From Limiplasma sp036652695 (lineage in GTDB: Bacteria; Bacillota; Clostridia; Christensenellales; Aristaeellaceae), in the NCBI GenBank assembly GCA_036652695.1, contig JAVVVJ010000030.1, positions 1 to 29,911 of the forward strand: a stretch of DNA of 29,911 nucleotides, written 5' to 3'. The position numbers and the translations under genes were made by a program. Positions 15,493 to 24,522 of the stretch are shown here, piece by piece (the stretch's first letter is position 1; every line of letters starts with the position of its first letter). The notes beneath the pieces are model-generated. The model saw only the letters and a list, made by a program, of their open reading frames with translations, was not told the origin of the DNA and made no database searches.

Positions 15493-17063
15493 GAGCGCTT
15501 CTCTCCTTTCCGCCGCAGGGTGCGGCATGCCTTGGAAGAAAAATGTAGCAGCTTGGCTTTGCAGTATTGAAACTGTGGCGTGCGGTGGTAGAGCAAGCAA
15601 ATGACGCCGTTGGGGATGATCAGGCAGATAAGCGCGAGCACGGCAAGATGCAGCAGCTTGTGCTGATTTGGCACCAGCGATGCCAAGCCATAAGACGCGG
15701 CGCAGCAGATGAGCGTGATGAACGCATATTGTAAATAAACCACGAAATATTCGCGCAAAGGGCGGTTGAACAGCTTGCGGAACAACAGCCGGGGGTCATA
15801 CCAAAACTGCGTGACAATGCGGGAAATCGCGGTGGCAATCAGCACGCCAAAGGCGCCTAGCGGCTTGACCAGCGCAAAGGAAAGAACGACATTGATCGCC
15901 GCCATAATTGCGGGACACCATTTCCCCTGTACAAACAGGCCGTTTGCGTTGCGAAAGGTGCCGCAGGCGTAGAGCATGTTGGCGATGTAAAAATCAAGAA
16001 TGATGCTTGCCTTGATGGGGGCAGGCATCACATAGCTTGCGCCTAGCCAAAAATCGGCGATAAAGGGATCCATTAACACGAAAAAGGCACAGCAGCAGCA
16101 GCAGCAGACCCAAAAGGAAAGAAAATTCACGGTTTGAAATACGCGGTACTGTCCCGCTGCGTTGCCTTCCGACGTAGTAGCCAAATTGCCCACACTGGGT
16201 ATGAGCGCCGCGTGAAATTGATCAATCATGCCATCGATACCGCTGCGAATAATCTTATAGTTCCCTACAAAACCGACGATCGCCGTGCCGAGCATGGAGG
16301 AAATCACTATGTCATCGGTGGCCTTGATGGCTACCTTGGCAATGTTGTACATGGCCATTGCCGCTACATTAAGCAAAAACGCGCGCTTTTCTTCGGGCGG
16401 CAAATGCTCGTGGGCATATTGTGCATCCGGTGTAAAGCGTTGCTTTGCCAATAGGGAAGTAACGATATTGCGCAGTAGGTTAAAGACAATACAGGCAAGC
16501 AAATAGAGTAAAAAATTGCGAAATACAAGCAGCAAAATCACTTCCACCACCGTGCTAACAACCAGCGTGACGCTTTCCACTATGGAGATGATATAGCGGC
16601 TTTGGCTGGCGGTGAGCAGCGCCGAGCGGTAAATGAGGAGATAGGAGGAAGCGGATTGAAAAAGATAGAGAATATACAGCAGCGTAATGTTTTCCTTGAT
16701 ATTGGGCACATCCTTGATAATCAAGTCAAGGAAGGGCACAAGGCATAGGCCGCCGAAAAAAACCAGAGCCGCCACTAGCCGATAAGCTAGCCGGTAGAAG
16801 TTCATGAGCCGCGCGACCTGCCGCATATCGCCCTTTTGAAGGGGCGTGTAGAGCGCAAAGGTGATGGCGGAGCCAAGCCCCAGCTCCGCAAGCGATAGCA
16901 TGGATAGGATGGAGGTAAATAGGCTGGATACACCGCTATACTCGATGCCAAGCGAGCGGATAAAGACAGCGCGCAGAAAGAATTGCACAAAAAAACCAAG
17001 CAGCTTTGACGCAAAGCCCGCGGTTGTGTTCATTGCAACGCGCTGCGCTCTGGATTTTTTCAT
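15489..17063 (-). CDS. Wzx-like polysaccharide flippase
   Basis: A 524-residue integral membrane protein with 12 or more hydrophobic helices, of the polysaccharide-transport (MOP superfamily) type. The N-terminus (NTTAGFASKLLGFFVQFFLRAVFI) and the SGVSSLFTSILSMLSLAELGLGSAITFALY segment are typical of EPS and O-unit flippases. It probably moves the lipid-linked repeat unit to the outer face of the membrane. ATG 17063 has AAAGG 6 nt upstream and overlaps the preceding stop as ATGA; ATG 17081 has no good site. Residues 320-325 are six cysteines in a row inside a hydrophobic helix, encoded by a CAG/CTG triplet run. Confidence 0.88.
   Translation of the reverse strand: MKKSRAQRVAMNTTAGFASKLLGFFVQFFLRAVFIRSLGIEYSGVSSLFTSILSMLSLAELGLGSAITFALYTPLQKGDMRQVARLMNFYRLAYRLVAALVFFGGLCLVPFLDLIIKDVPNIKENITLLYILYLFQSASSYLLIYRSALLTASQSRYIISIVESVTLVVSTVVEVILLLVFRNFLLYLLACIVFNLLRNIVTSLLAKQRFTPDAQYAHEHLPPEEKRAFLLNVAAMAMYNIAKVAIKATDDIVISSMLGTAIVGFVGNYKIIRSGIDGMIDQFHAALIPSVGNLATTSEGNAAGQYRVFQTVNFLSFWVCCCCCCAFFVLMDPFIADFWLGASYVMPAPIKASIILDFYIANMLYACGTFRNANGLFVQGKWCPAIMAAINVVLSFALVKPLGAFGVLIATAISRIVTQFWYDPRLLFRKLFNRPLREYFVVYLQYAFITLICCAASYGLASLVPNQHKLLHLAVLALICLIIPNGVICLLYHRTPQFQYCKAKLLHFSSKACRTLRRKGEKRS
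16090..16107. repeat. CAG trinucleotide repeat, six units
   Basis: Six CAG units on the plus strand lie within the flippase gene. Read on the minus strand in frame TGC, they encode cysteine residues 320-325 (the sixth codon is TGT). Because the unit is 3 bp, gain or loss of copies would not break the frame. Confidence 0.8.
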
Positions 17064-18088
17064 GCGTCGCCTTTCTGCCATACGCTTTGCGCGTTTGTTT
17101 TGGAGAAACGCGTTCCATGCGCGCGGCGACCAAATACGGTTACTTGACGATAGAGCGTTCGCACCACGTGATAAAAGGGGAGGCCAAGCCGTAAAACGTT
17201 AGACTCCCATAAAATCGAACGCGGAACGCCATTTGATTTTGTTAGCGCGCGGCGGTTTTTCAGTATGCGCTCGGCAAGCGCGCGTTCAACCTCCCGGCAG
17301 CGCGGATGTGACAGCGTCGCGCTTCTCAGCCGGAACAGGGCAAAGCGCGCTTCGCCGGAGCATACGAGCGGCTCAAAATCGGGATACCAAGCGCGTATGT
17401 CTGCCGCCATATCGTCAAAGCAGCGAAGCGAATCCATTTGCTTCAAGCCAAACGGCGCGGTGGTAAGCGAATCCTCGCGGATGCGGTAATGATATAGGAT
17501 GTCGGGAATCACTACGACGCGGCGGCTGCGATGGAGAACCTGATAGGACACAGCAAGGTCGTTGGCGGTGGCATATGGCTTGCATTGAAAGTCACAGAGC
17601 AATTCGCGCCGACAAAGCTTGTTCCAAATGGGATTCATATAGCTTGGCGCAGTTAACAGCAATTTGATGGCCTCTTTGGCCGTGCATGTACGGCTGGGCG
17701 GGTTGATGACACGAATGGTGTTTCCGGCTGCAAAATGGCGCATGCCCGATATTACGATATCCGCATCATTTGCCAAAAGTGTTTTTAATGGGATTTCCAG
17801 TGCTTGCGGATCAAGGTAATCATCAGGATCTACGCATAAGACATACTCGCCGCGGAAAGCGGCAAAGGCGCTGTTGCGTGCCTCGGACGCGCCGCCGTTG
17901 GGCTTGTGGATCACGCGAACACGGGAATCTCCAAGGGCATAGGCATCACAGAGCTCGCCGCTTTTGTCCGTGGAGCCATCGTCCACCAACAAGAGCTCCC
18001 AATCGCGGTAGGTTTGCGCAAAAATAGATTTCACGCATTCCGCCAGATAGTCTTGTACATTATAGACGGGAACAACGATGGAAATCAT
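17060..18088 (-). CDS. Family 2 glycosyltransferase
   Basis: A 342-residue cytoplasmic GT-A enzyme that adds a sugar to the growing lipid-linked unit. The N-terminus ISIVVPVYNVQDYLAECVKS, LVDDGSTD (Asp36-Asp37) and the metal/nucleotide motif DPDD (87-90) are canonical. A C-terminal region of about 130 residues lies beyond the catalytic core. ATG 18088 has AGGAGA about 8 nt upstream, and its TGA overlaps the flippase ATG. It closely resembles the next gene upstream (18132-19091) over most of its length, so the two are tandem paralogs. The donor and acceptor cannot be read. Confidence 0.9.
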   Translation of the reverse strand: MISIVVPVYNVQDYLAECVKSIFAQTYRDWELLLVDDGSTDKSGELCDAYALGDSRVRVIHKPNGGASEARNSAFAAFRGEYVLCVDPDDYLDPQALEIPLKTLLANDADIVISGMRHFAAGNTIRVINPPSRTCTAKEAIKLLLTAPSYMNPIWNKLCRRELLCDFQCKPYATANDLAVSYQVLHRSRRVVVIPDILYHYRIREDSLTTAPFGLKQMDSLRCFDDMAADIRAWYPDFEPLVCSGEARFALFRLRSATLSHPRCREVERALAERILKNRRALTKSNGVPRSILWESNVLRLGLPFYHVVRTLYRQVTVFGRRAHGTRFSKTNAQSVWQKGDA

Positions 18089-18131
18089 TGAAATTCTCCT
18101 TCGCTAGCGAAAAATGGCGCATGCGCACCCA

Positions 18132-19091
18132 TTAGGCATCAAACAACTTTTGGTACAGCGTCCATGCCATGCGGTAAAAGGGAAGGCCGAGCCGCAGCGA
18201 AAAGTCCGCTAGGCGCATCGCGCGTGGAACGGAGGCGGATGCATGAAGCGCGCGGCGGTTTTTACGCACACGCTCCACCAGCATGCGTTCGACCTCGGGG
18301 TAACGCTTGGGCGATGTGACCACGCGACCCAGCAGTGAAAGCGCAAAACGCGCCTCGCACGCGCCCAGCTGCTCCTCAAAACCGGGATACCATGCGCGGA
18401 TGAAAATCGACGTATCGTCAAAGCTTTGAAGCGAATCCAACCGCTTGAGGTTGAAAGGCGCAGTGATGATCGAGTTTGCGCGTATGCGGTAATGGTAGAG
18501 CACATCCGGAATCAATGCAATGCGGCGTGCGCGATGAAGGGCTTGACAGGTGGTGGAAAAGTCCTCTGCGGCGGCATACGGCTTGCATTGAACGCCGTGG
18601 AGCAGCTCACGCCGAAAAAGCTTATTACACAATGGGTTCATATACCCCGGCAAGGAAAGCAATAGCGATATGGCCTCCTCTGCGGTGCAAATGCGCCGCG
18701 GCGGAGAGGAGACTCGCAGAAGCTTCTCACATGAAAATTGCTGAATGCCAGACACCACAATATCCGCCTCGCTGGCAAGAAGCGTGTTCAGCTGGGTTTC
18801 CAATGCGCGTGGATCAATGAAATCATCCGAGTCCACACAGGTCACAAATTCGCCTTGGAAGATGGAAAAGCCAACATTGCGCGCATCAGCTAGACCGCCA
18901 TTCGGTTTATGAATCACGCGGACGCGCGAATCCCGCAAGGCGTATGCATCGCACATTTGACCGCTCTCGTCGGTGGAACCGTCATCCACCAAAATAATTT
19001 CAAGCTCGCGGTAGGTTTGTGCAAAAATAGAATGGATGCATTCCGCTAAATAATCCTGTACGTTGTATACGGGCACGATGACCGATATCAT
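18132..19091 (-). CDS. Family 2 glycosyltransferase, paralog of the neighbour
   Basis: A 319-residue GT-A enzyme with ISVIVPVYNVQDYLAECIHS, LVDDGSTDESG and DSDD at 87-90. It shares most of its first 70 residues with the 17060-18088 product, along with later stretches such as the PYMNP-like YMNPLCNKLFRRELL and DVLYHYRIRANS. ATG 19091 has GGGAGG 9 nt upstream; the extended frame to 19151 would overlap the preceding gene's coding end. It is separated from the neighbouring paralog by 43 bp with no hairpin. It probably adds a different residue of the repeat unit. Confidence 0.9.
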   Translation of the reverse strand: MISVIVPVYNVQDYLAECIHSIFAQTYRELEIILVDDGSTDESGQMCDAYALRDSRVRVIHKPNGGLADARNVGFSIFQGEFVTCVDSDDFIDPRALETQLNTLLASEADIVVSGIQQFSCEKLLRVSSPPRRICTAEEAISLLLSLPGYMNPLCNKLFRRELLHGVQCKPYAAAEDFSTTCQALHRARRIALIPDVLYHYRIRANSIITAPFNLKRLDSLQSFDDTSIFIRAWYPGFEEQLGACEARFALSLLGRVVTSPKRYPEVERMLVERVRKNRRALHASASVPRAMRLADFSLRLGLPFYRMAWTLYQKLFDA

Positions 19092-19116
19092 CGGAATAGG
19101 CCTCCCTTCGGATGGG

Positions 19117-19932
19117 TTATTTGCGTAAAAACCGCCGATACAAAAGAGCACGCAAGCGCGTAGGCATCAGGCAGGAAACGGTGTTTGCCGCGGAGCGCGC
19201 CGCGAAATCGGCGAAGCTCATCCAGCCGCTTTTGAGTTGTTTGCGGTTAAAGCGCAGCAGCGCGCGCAGATACTTGAGGCCGCCGCGCCGCGCAATAAAA
19301 TCCTCGTTGATACGCACGGATACCAGAGGCTTGGCAATGGAGCAGCTGCGCCCTCCGGCGCTCAGCATACGGATAAATAGGTCATAATCCTCGTGCAGGT
19401 AGGCGCTTTGGTAGCTGCCTGCTTTTAGCACGAGGCTTTTGCGCATGATAACAGCGGGGTGAGCAAAGGGGGTGCGGCGCTTGGCAAAGCGCACGAGCGC
19501 CTCGTGTGACGTGGGAAATGTGCGTTGATCAATCACGTGATCAACCGTTCCAACAAATTCATTGACATCGCAGCCCACTATGTCTGCGTGTTCGCGTTCA
19601 AGCGCCTCAAATTCAAGCTTGCAGCGTTCGGGTGAGGCATAGTCGTCCGCGTCCATGCGCGCGATCCATTCGTATTGGCAGGCTTCCACGCCCACGCGCA
19701 AAGCCTCGCCAAGGCCGCGATTGGCTGGCAAGGCGATAAAGCGTAGCGTGGGGTGGTTGGCGGCCGCCTGTGTGAGCACAAGCTCCAGTTCATCCGTTAA
19801 CGGGCCATCCTTTACGATTACGAACTCTGCGGCGGGCAGGGTTTGCGCAAAAACGGAGTCCAACGCGAAATGAAGCCAATCAGGGCGATCCTTAGCATAG
19901 ACGCACATCAGCATGCTGTATGCCGCGCTCAT
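19117..19932 (-). CDS. Family 2 glycosyltransferase (AmsE-like type)
   Basis: A 271-residue GT-A enzyme of a different subgroup from the two paralogs. It has YSMLMCVYAKDRPDWLHFALDS at the start, VIVKDGPLTD (Asp42) and the RMDADD motif (94-97). The segment FAHPAVIMRKS with HEDYDLFIRML fits the acceptor side of AmsE/WcaA-like transferases. The ATG at 19932 overlaps the polymerase stop as ATGA, with GAGGTG just upstream. A catalytic role in repeat-unit assembly is firm; the sugar is not known. Confidence 0.9.
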   Translation of the reverse strand: MSAAYSMLMCVYAKDRPDWLHFALDSVFAQTLPAAEFVIVKDGPLTDELELVLTQAAANHPTLRFIALPANRGLGEALRVGVEACQYEWIARMDADDYASPERCKLEFEALEREHADIVGCDVNEFVGTVDHVIDQRTFPTSHEALVRFAKRRTPFAHPAVIMRKSLVLKAGSYQSAYLHEDYDLFIRMLSAGGRSCSIAKPLVSVRINEDFIARRGGLKYLRALLRFNRKQLKSGWMSFADFAARSAANTVSCLMPTRLRALLYRRFLRK

Positions 19933-21314
19933 GATGACACCTCATTTTCTGCTGCGCTTTTTGGGGAAGCGAGGATGACTACCACGCCTGAAACAAGGAA
20001 AAACAACAGATCCATCAGCTTGCCGGAATAACTTGGGTAGATCTCCATGAGCGCGTTTATCATGAGGATTGCGGGCACGATGGCCAAGGCGCGTTGCGAA
20101 AGCGGCGCACCTTCGCTAAAGAACAGCTTGATGCAGCAGTAGGCGATGCGAAGCATGAGGCACAGGTATAGTGCAAGCCCCGGAATGCCTGCCAGCAGCA
20201 GGGTTTCCAGCCATGCGTTATGCATGTGATACGCATTGCGTTCGGTGTATTTGTTAGGGATACGAGCCACAGCCGCATCCGTCATGCCGATCAGGAGTGT
20301 GATGGGTCGCGCTTTCAGCTCTTGCAGCCCGGCCTGCCAGATTGCCTTGCGCCCTGTAAAGGTTCCCATGTCCTTCACAAGGCTACGCTGCTCAAGCAGG
20401 GTTTTGCGGTCGGCAGGTTCAAGCGTGTCGTCGGCTTGCGCTTGGGTTGACGCATCCTGCGCCCCAGCGGTGGACTTGATGAAAAGGTCGCTGGTTGCAA
20501 AGCTGAACAGGCCAAAGCAGAGAACTGCCGCACAGAGTAGCGATAGCGTTGCAATGCCAATTTTGCACAGCGACCCACGCTTGCGCAGGGCGTGAAGAAC
20601 CAGCACGAAGGCCAGCATGCCCATGCCTATAGAGATGGAGATCATCACGGTGCGCGTAACCGTTGCTGACACGCAAAGCCAAAGGCATAGCGCCATCAAC
20701 CCCCAAAGTAGCTTAGCCCAAAGCCGTTTGGCATCCATGCTGCTGCAAATTGCAAAGAAGAAGCCAATGGATAGGCAACAGGCAAATTCGTTTGGATGCA
20801 TCGAAAAAAAGAAGAGGCGGCCTTGCAGCGCTGAAAGCTGTAGATCTGCAAAGGGACTGCCGATTGATGTTCCCGTAAAGGTGCAGTACAGCGCTACGCA
20901 GGAAATGGCGCTGAGCAGGCATACCATGGCCTTTGCCAAAATGCCAAAATAACGCGGGAGCGCCATTCTTTTGGGCAGGAAAGGCGCGGAATAGAATACG
21001 CCAAAGCCTAGCAAAACGGCCAGCATAAAATGAAGGTCAAGCTGCAAATAGGGGTCGCCGTTCAGCGCACGCGATAGGTACATCCACACAACGATACCCA
21101 GCGCGGGGAACAGATCCCATAAAAGCCTACCCTCGCGGTAAAACTGGCACAGCGCCAACGACAACAACGCGATTGCCATCGGCCATAGAAAAACAGGCTC
21201 AATCTTCTGCTGATGGGAGGGTGACAGGCAAAACAAAACCTGCAAAAGCAAAATCACCAGCAGTGCGGCAAAATAGCATTTTGCGAAGGAAAACCGTTTC
21301 TTGTTCAATATCAT
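19929..21314 (-). CDS. Wzy/WaaL-like O-antigen polymerase or ligase
   Basis: A 461-residue membrane protein with about 10-12 helices. A large extracytoplasmic loop of about 90 residues (AGAQDASTQAQADDTLEPA onward) precedes NAYHMHNAWLETLLLAGIPGLALYL. The H-N-x-x-L-E pattern after a long loop is typical of the O-antigen ligase/polymerase family (Wzy_C). It probably polymerises repeat units delivered by the flippase, since no other polymerase candidate is present. ATG 21314 has AGGGTGA about 9 nt upstream and lies 15 bp after the priming transferase stop. Ligase versus polymerase cannot be told from sequence alone. Confidence 0.85.
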   Translation of the reverse strand: MILNKKRFSFAKCYFAALLVILLLQVLFCLSPSHQQKIEPVFLWPMAIALLSLALCQFYREGRLLWDLFPALGIVVWMYLSRALNGDPYLQLDLHFMLAVLLGFGVFYSAPFLPKRMALPRYFGILAKAMVCLLSAISCVALYCTFTGTSIGSPFADLQLSALQGRLFFFSMHPNEFACCLSIGFFFAICSSMDAKRLWAKLLWGLMALCLWLCVSATVTRTVMISISIGMGMLAFVLVLHALRKRGSLCKIGIATLSLLCAAVLCFGLFSFATSDLFIKSTAGAQDASTQAQADDTLEPADRKTLLEQRSLVKDMGTFTGRKAIWQAGLQELKARPITLLIGMTDAAVARIPNKYTERNAYHMHNAWLETLLLAGIPGLALYLCLMLRIAYCCIKLFFSEGAPLSQRALAIVPAILMINALMEIYPSYSGKLMDLLFFLVSGVVVILASPKSAAENEVSS

Positions 21315-21329
21315 CTGTAAGTCACCCTT

Positions 21330-22769
21330 CTAGGACAAGCTATGCTTATCGCGTTCGCTGGCATCCTTCGCCGCGATGTTCTCACTGTTTAACCAACTGC
21401 CAAACAGCGTCATACACAAAACCTTTGCATCCAAACGGATGCTCATATGTTCAATGTACCAGATATCATGCTCAATGCGCTTTTGGATGCTCGTATCACC
21501 ACGATAGCCATTCACCTGCGCCCAGCCGGTCATGCCGGGGCGTACCTGATGCTTTACCATGTAAAGCGGCACGTCCTCTTTAAATTGATTCACATAATAG
21601 GGAAGCTCCGGTCGGGGGCCAACCAAGCTCATATCGCCGCGAAACACGTTGAAAAGCTGTGGAAGCTCGTCCAAGCTGCATTTGCGGATAAAGCTGCCAA
21701 AAGGCGTTTTGCGGGGGTCAGCATTGGTTGTCCATGCGGTGTTCTGCTGAGTGTTGACGCGCATGCTGCGAAATTTGTACATCGTAAACAGCTTCTTGTT
21801 AAGCCCTACGCGCTGCTGGCGAAAAAAAACCGGACCGGGGCTGGTACATTTGACGCAGATGGCAAGTACCAGCAACAGCGGGCAAAGCACGATGAGCAGC
21901 AGCATGCTGGCCGCAATATCAAAGGCGCGCTTAAAGGCCGCAAAGCCTAGGTTGTCCAGCTGGTTGCTGCGCAGGTTGATGAGCTTGCTGCTGCCAACGA
22001 CCTCCACTTGTGGAGTGGAGGGAATATCATTGCAATAGAAGGGAATGACACTGGCGCGCGTGCCGCATTTGTCGCATAGCGCGATCATTGGGCGGACATA
22101 TGACGTTTCCTCCACATCCAGCGCAATGATCGCCTCATCAATGACGCTGCCTAGCAGATGGCTTTCCAGCACATCAAAACCACCCAAATAACGCGCCGCC
22201 ATAGACGGGTTTTCCCCGCCGCCCACGCAGCCCGTGATACTAATGCGGGTATCGGAAGCGTTGCGCACGGCATCGTCATATTGTGCTGCCAACAAGCCTG
22301 TGCCAATAATCAGCACGTTTTTGTGGAAATAGCCCTCGCGGAACATACGGTTGACGGCGGCGCGAAACAGCTCATGCTTCGCGCATACAAATAGAATGCT
22401 GAAAAAGAGAAATAAGGCCAGCACGCCACGGGAAAAATCCTGCAAACGAAACAGATACAGTGCTGCGCCAATGCAGAACACGCCAAGGATATTGGCTTCC
22501 ACAATATGCAGAAATTCAGTGGAACGCTTGATTGTGTGCCTGATTGCATAGAGATGAAAGAAAGCCATCATAACAACGAGCACGAGGGCGTAAATGCTGG
22601 CAGCTAAACCAGCGCCGTCGCGAAGACTGCGCACAAAGGCCATGTTGCGTGTCGTATCCTTCCATACGTCCAGCCATAGCCAAGAAGAAAGCAAATAGGC
22701 GGCTAAAACCATGACGAAATCCGTCAGCACATTAACGACAACCAAAAATTGGCAGCTTGTTTTATTCAT
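21330..22769 (-). CDS. Undecaprenyl-phosphate sugar phosphotransferase (EPS primase)
   Basis: Transfers a sugar-1-phosphate to undecaprenyl phosphate and so starts each repeat unit. The 479 residues have four N-terminal membrane helices (about 8-30, 52-72, 88-106, 114-130) and a Rossmann-like CoA-binding-type domain (NVLIIGTG at 151-158). A fifth hydrophobic segment (about 285-306) leads into the C-terminal catalytic domain, with KFRSMR, the SLDELPQ motif (Asp367-Glu368), SLVGPRPE and RPGMTGWAQVNG. This is the WcaJ/CpsE layout. The start is uncertain: ATG 22769 has GGAG only 2 nt away, and ATG 22781 has no site. It is the first gene of the operon. Confidence 0.92.
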   Translation of the reverse strand: MNKTSCQFLVVVNVLTDFVMVLAAYLLSSWLWLDVWKDTTRNMAFVRSLRDGAGLAASIYALVLVVMMAFFHLYAIRHTIKRSTEFLHIVEANILGVFCIGAALYLFRLQDFSRGVLALFLFFSILFVCAKHELFRAAVNRMFREGYFHKNVLIIGTGLLAAQYDDAVRNASDTRISITGCVGGGENPSMAARYLGGFDVLESHLLGSVIDEAIIALDVEETSYVRPMIALCDKCGTRASVIPFYCNDIPSTPQVEVVGSSKLINLRSNQLDNLGFAAFKRAFDIAASMLLLIVLCPLLLVLAICVKCTSPGPVFFRQQRVGLNKKLFTMYKFRSMRVNTQQNTAWTTNADPRKTPFGSFIRKCSLDELPQLFNVFRGDMSLVGPRPELPYYVNQFKEDVPLYMVKHQVRPGMTGWAQVNGYRGDTSIQKRIEHDIWYIEHMSIRLDAKVLCMTLFGSWLNSENIAAKDASERDKHSLS

Positions 22770-22827
22770 CGCTCCGCACATGCGCAGTCTATTTGACGAG
22801 GATGACCGCGCGTCTTCCTATAGGGTG

Positions 22828-22851
22828 CCACGCCGCTTCAACACGGCGTGG
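22828..22851 (-). promoter_or_regulatory. Leader hairpin of the EPS operon
   Basis: CCACGCCG and CGGCGTGG form a perfect 8-bp stem with an 8-nt loop. It lies in the roughly 130-nt leader between the promoter and the primase start. No T tract follows on the minus strand, so it is not a simple terminator. It may be part of a regulated leader or a protein-binding structure. Confidence 0.5.
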
Positions 22852-22904
22852 AAACGAACCAAAGCCATGCGAGGTTGGAATTATGCCAATCACTCAACAC
22901 CGAA

Positions 22905-22933
22905 AGGATAGCACAAAGGCCATCGTTTGTCAA
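22905..22933 (-). promoter_or_regulatory. Strong promoter of the EPS operon
   Basis: A perfect TTGACA (22928-22933) and TATCCT (22905-22910) lie 17 bp apart, with TG one base before the -10 box. The predicted start is near 22898. The promoter lies about 50 bp past the MATE gene stop, so the EPS operon is independent of it. Confidence 0.75.
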
Positions 22934-22984
22934 TTTGCGCCCGGCGGCCTTCAAGCGCTCTGCACGGCATTTGCGGGAGACGAA

Positions 22985-24370
22985 TCATTTTGCCAGCTCT
23001 CGAATCCATGTATATCGGTTAATCTTTATGCCAACGGTCAGGCATTTGAGCAGTTGATCGCAGTTGAGGCAAAACGTCACGGCGATGAAGGGCCACCCCC
23101 ATACAAATGCGGAAAGAAGCCCTAGCGGAACGGTGAATAGCCAGCTATAAATGAGGTCGCTGATCATGGAGTAGCGTGTATCGCCTCCACCGCGGATGAC
23201 GCCCACTTGGCAGGGCATCTGGTACGCCATGCCGATGGAGATAATCGCCTGCACAAGCAGCATCTGCATGGCGTATTCCCTTGCCTGCGGGCTAATCGCG
23301 TACAGGCTGAGCACCGGCCCGCGCACGCATAGCAGCAAGGCACATAGCAGCACCCCGATAGCCAAAAACAGCACCTGTAGGGTGCGCACATAGGCGTGAA
23401 GCTGGCTGCGCTGCCCGCTGCCAATCGTTTTAGAAATCCAAACGCTGGCGGCGGCAGCCGCGCTAACGGGAATCATCTTGCAGTATTGAAACAGCGTGCC
23501 AGACGCGCTGGCAGCTGCCAGCGCGTCCTCGGACAGGTGACCAAAGATCACGGTCTGAATGGCGACTGCGCTGCTGAAAAGCAGCGCCGATAGCACACAG
23601 GGAACGCTTACCTTCAAGAAGTCCCCAAAGAGCTGCTTGTCCAAAACGAACATTTGCCGCACGTGAAAGCGCACGGGCATTTTTCCCTTACGGTAGTACC
23701 ACAGCACAATGAGCAGCTCTACGAAACGGGCGATTAGCGTGCCAATGGCCGCCCCCTCAATGCCCATTTCCGGCATGCCAAGCTTGCCAAAGATGAGCGC
23801 GTAGTTGATGCATACATTCAGCACCAGTGCAACGCAGGAAACCTGAAAGGCGATTTTGACGATCTGCATGCTTCGCAACGCCACCAACAGCAGGTTGGAG
23901 ACCACAAAGATCAGGTATGTCCAGCGCACAATGGAGAGGTACGCGAGCGCCTGCCTCTGCACCGCCACCGTATCCGTAAATAGGCTGATCAGGGAAAGCG
24001 GAGAGAGGAAGGCGACCAACGTAAGCGCGCCGCCAGCGGCAAGCCCACAAAGAAGCGCGGTTCCCACCAGCTTTTGCACCCGCTGGGTGTTCCCGCGCCC
24101 CCAATATTGACCCGCCAGGATCACCAGCCCCTCCCCAAGCCCCATCATGGTGAACTGCTGTAGGATGTACTGGATTTGGTTGACGGCGGCGGCTCCCGCC
24201 AAAACAGTTTGGTCATACGCGCCAAGCATCACATTATCCGCCATGTTCACGCTGTAGGTGATCATGTTTTGCAGCGCGATGATCAGCATCATTTGAAAAA
24301 AGGATTTGTAAAAGCCTCGATCACGGCTGAAAAAAGGTTCACTGGTCAGCACTTTTGTATGGTTCAGCAC
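22985..24370 (-). CDS. MATE-family efflux transporter
   Basis: A 461-residue, 12-helix antiporter of the MATE family, of the DinF/NorM-like clostridial kind. The first half has FFQMMLIIALQNMITYSVNMADNVMLG and GEGLVILAGQYWGRGN; the repeat in the second half includes KVSVPCVLSALLFSSAV and GVIRGGGDTRYSM. It probably exports small molecules or metabolites in exchange for sodium ions or protons. The start is uncertain. GTG 24370 has only a weak AAAGAG about 13 nt upstream, and no in-frame ATG occurs until about residue 27, which would remove part of the first helix. The 152-bp stretch before it (24371-24522) shows no clear promoter or terminator. Confidence 0.88.
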   Translation of the reverse strand: MLNHTKVLTSEPFFSRDRGFYKSFFQMMLIIALQNMITYSVNMADNVMLGAYDQTVLAGAAAVNQIQYILQQFTMMGLGEGLVILAGQYWGRGNTQRVQKLVGTALLCGLAAGGALTLVAFLSPLSLISLFTDTVAVQRQALAYLSIVRWTYLIFVVSNLLLVALRSMQIVKIAFQVSCVALVLNVCINYALIFGKLGMPEMGIEGAAIGTLIARFVELLIVLWYYRKGKMPVRFHVRQMFVLDKQLFGDFLKVSVPCVLSALLFSSAVAIQTVIFGHLSEDALAAASASGTLFQYCKMIPVSAAAAASVWISKTIGSGQRSQLHAYVRTLQVLFLAIGVLLCALLLCVRGPVLSLYAISPQAREYAMQMLLVQAIISIGMAYQMPCQVGVIRGGGDTRYSMISDLIYSWLFTVPLGLLSAFVWGWPFIAVTFCLNCDQLLKCLTVGIKINRYTWIRELAK

Positions 24371-24522
24371 TCGCTTGTTTCACTCTTTCCGCCCTGCGGC
24401 AGCGCGGCCATGGTTGTCAGCGGCGTTACAGCAGTTCGTTTATTGGTGGACGGTACAAAATTCACCATTGCAGAGTGCTTTTCCTGCTTTTAGGGCAGCT
24501 TGCGCCAAGAAAGAGCGGCTTC

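Noticed and set aside
16090..16107. The triplet run as part of a CRISPR or other array
   Set aside because: It is a single short microsatellite inside a coding region with no spacers.
24371..24522. A possible small gene between the MATE and aldo/keto reductase genes
   Set aside because: Frames here have no ribosome binding site and give low-complexity or unrecognisable peptides.
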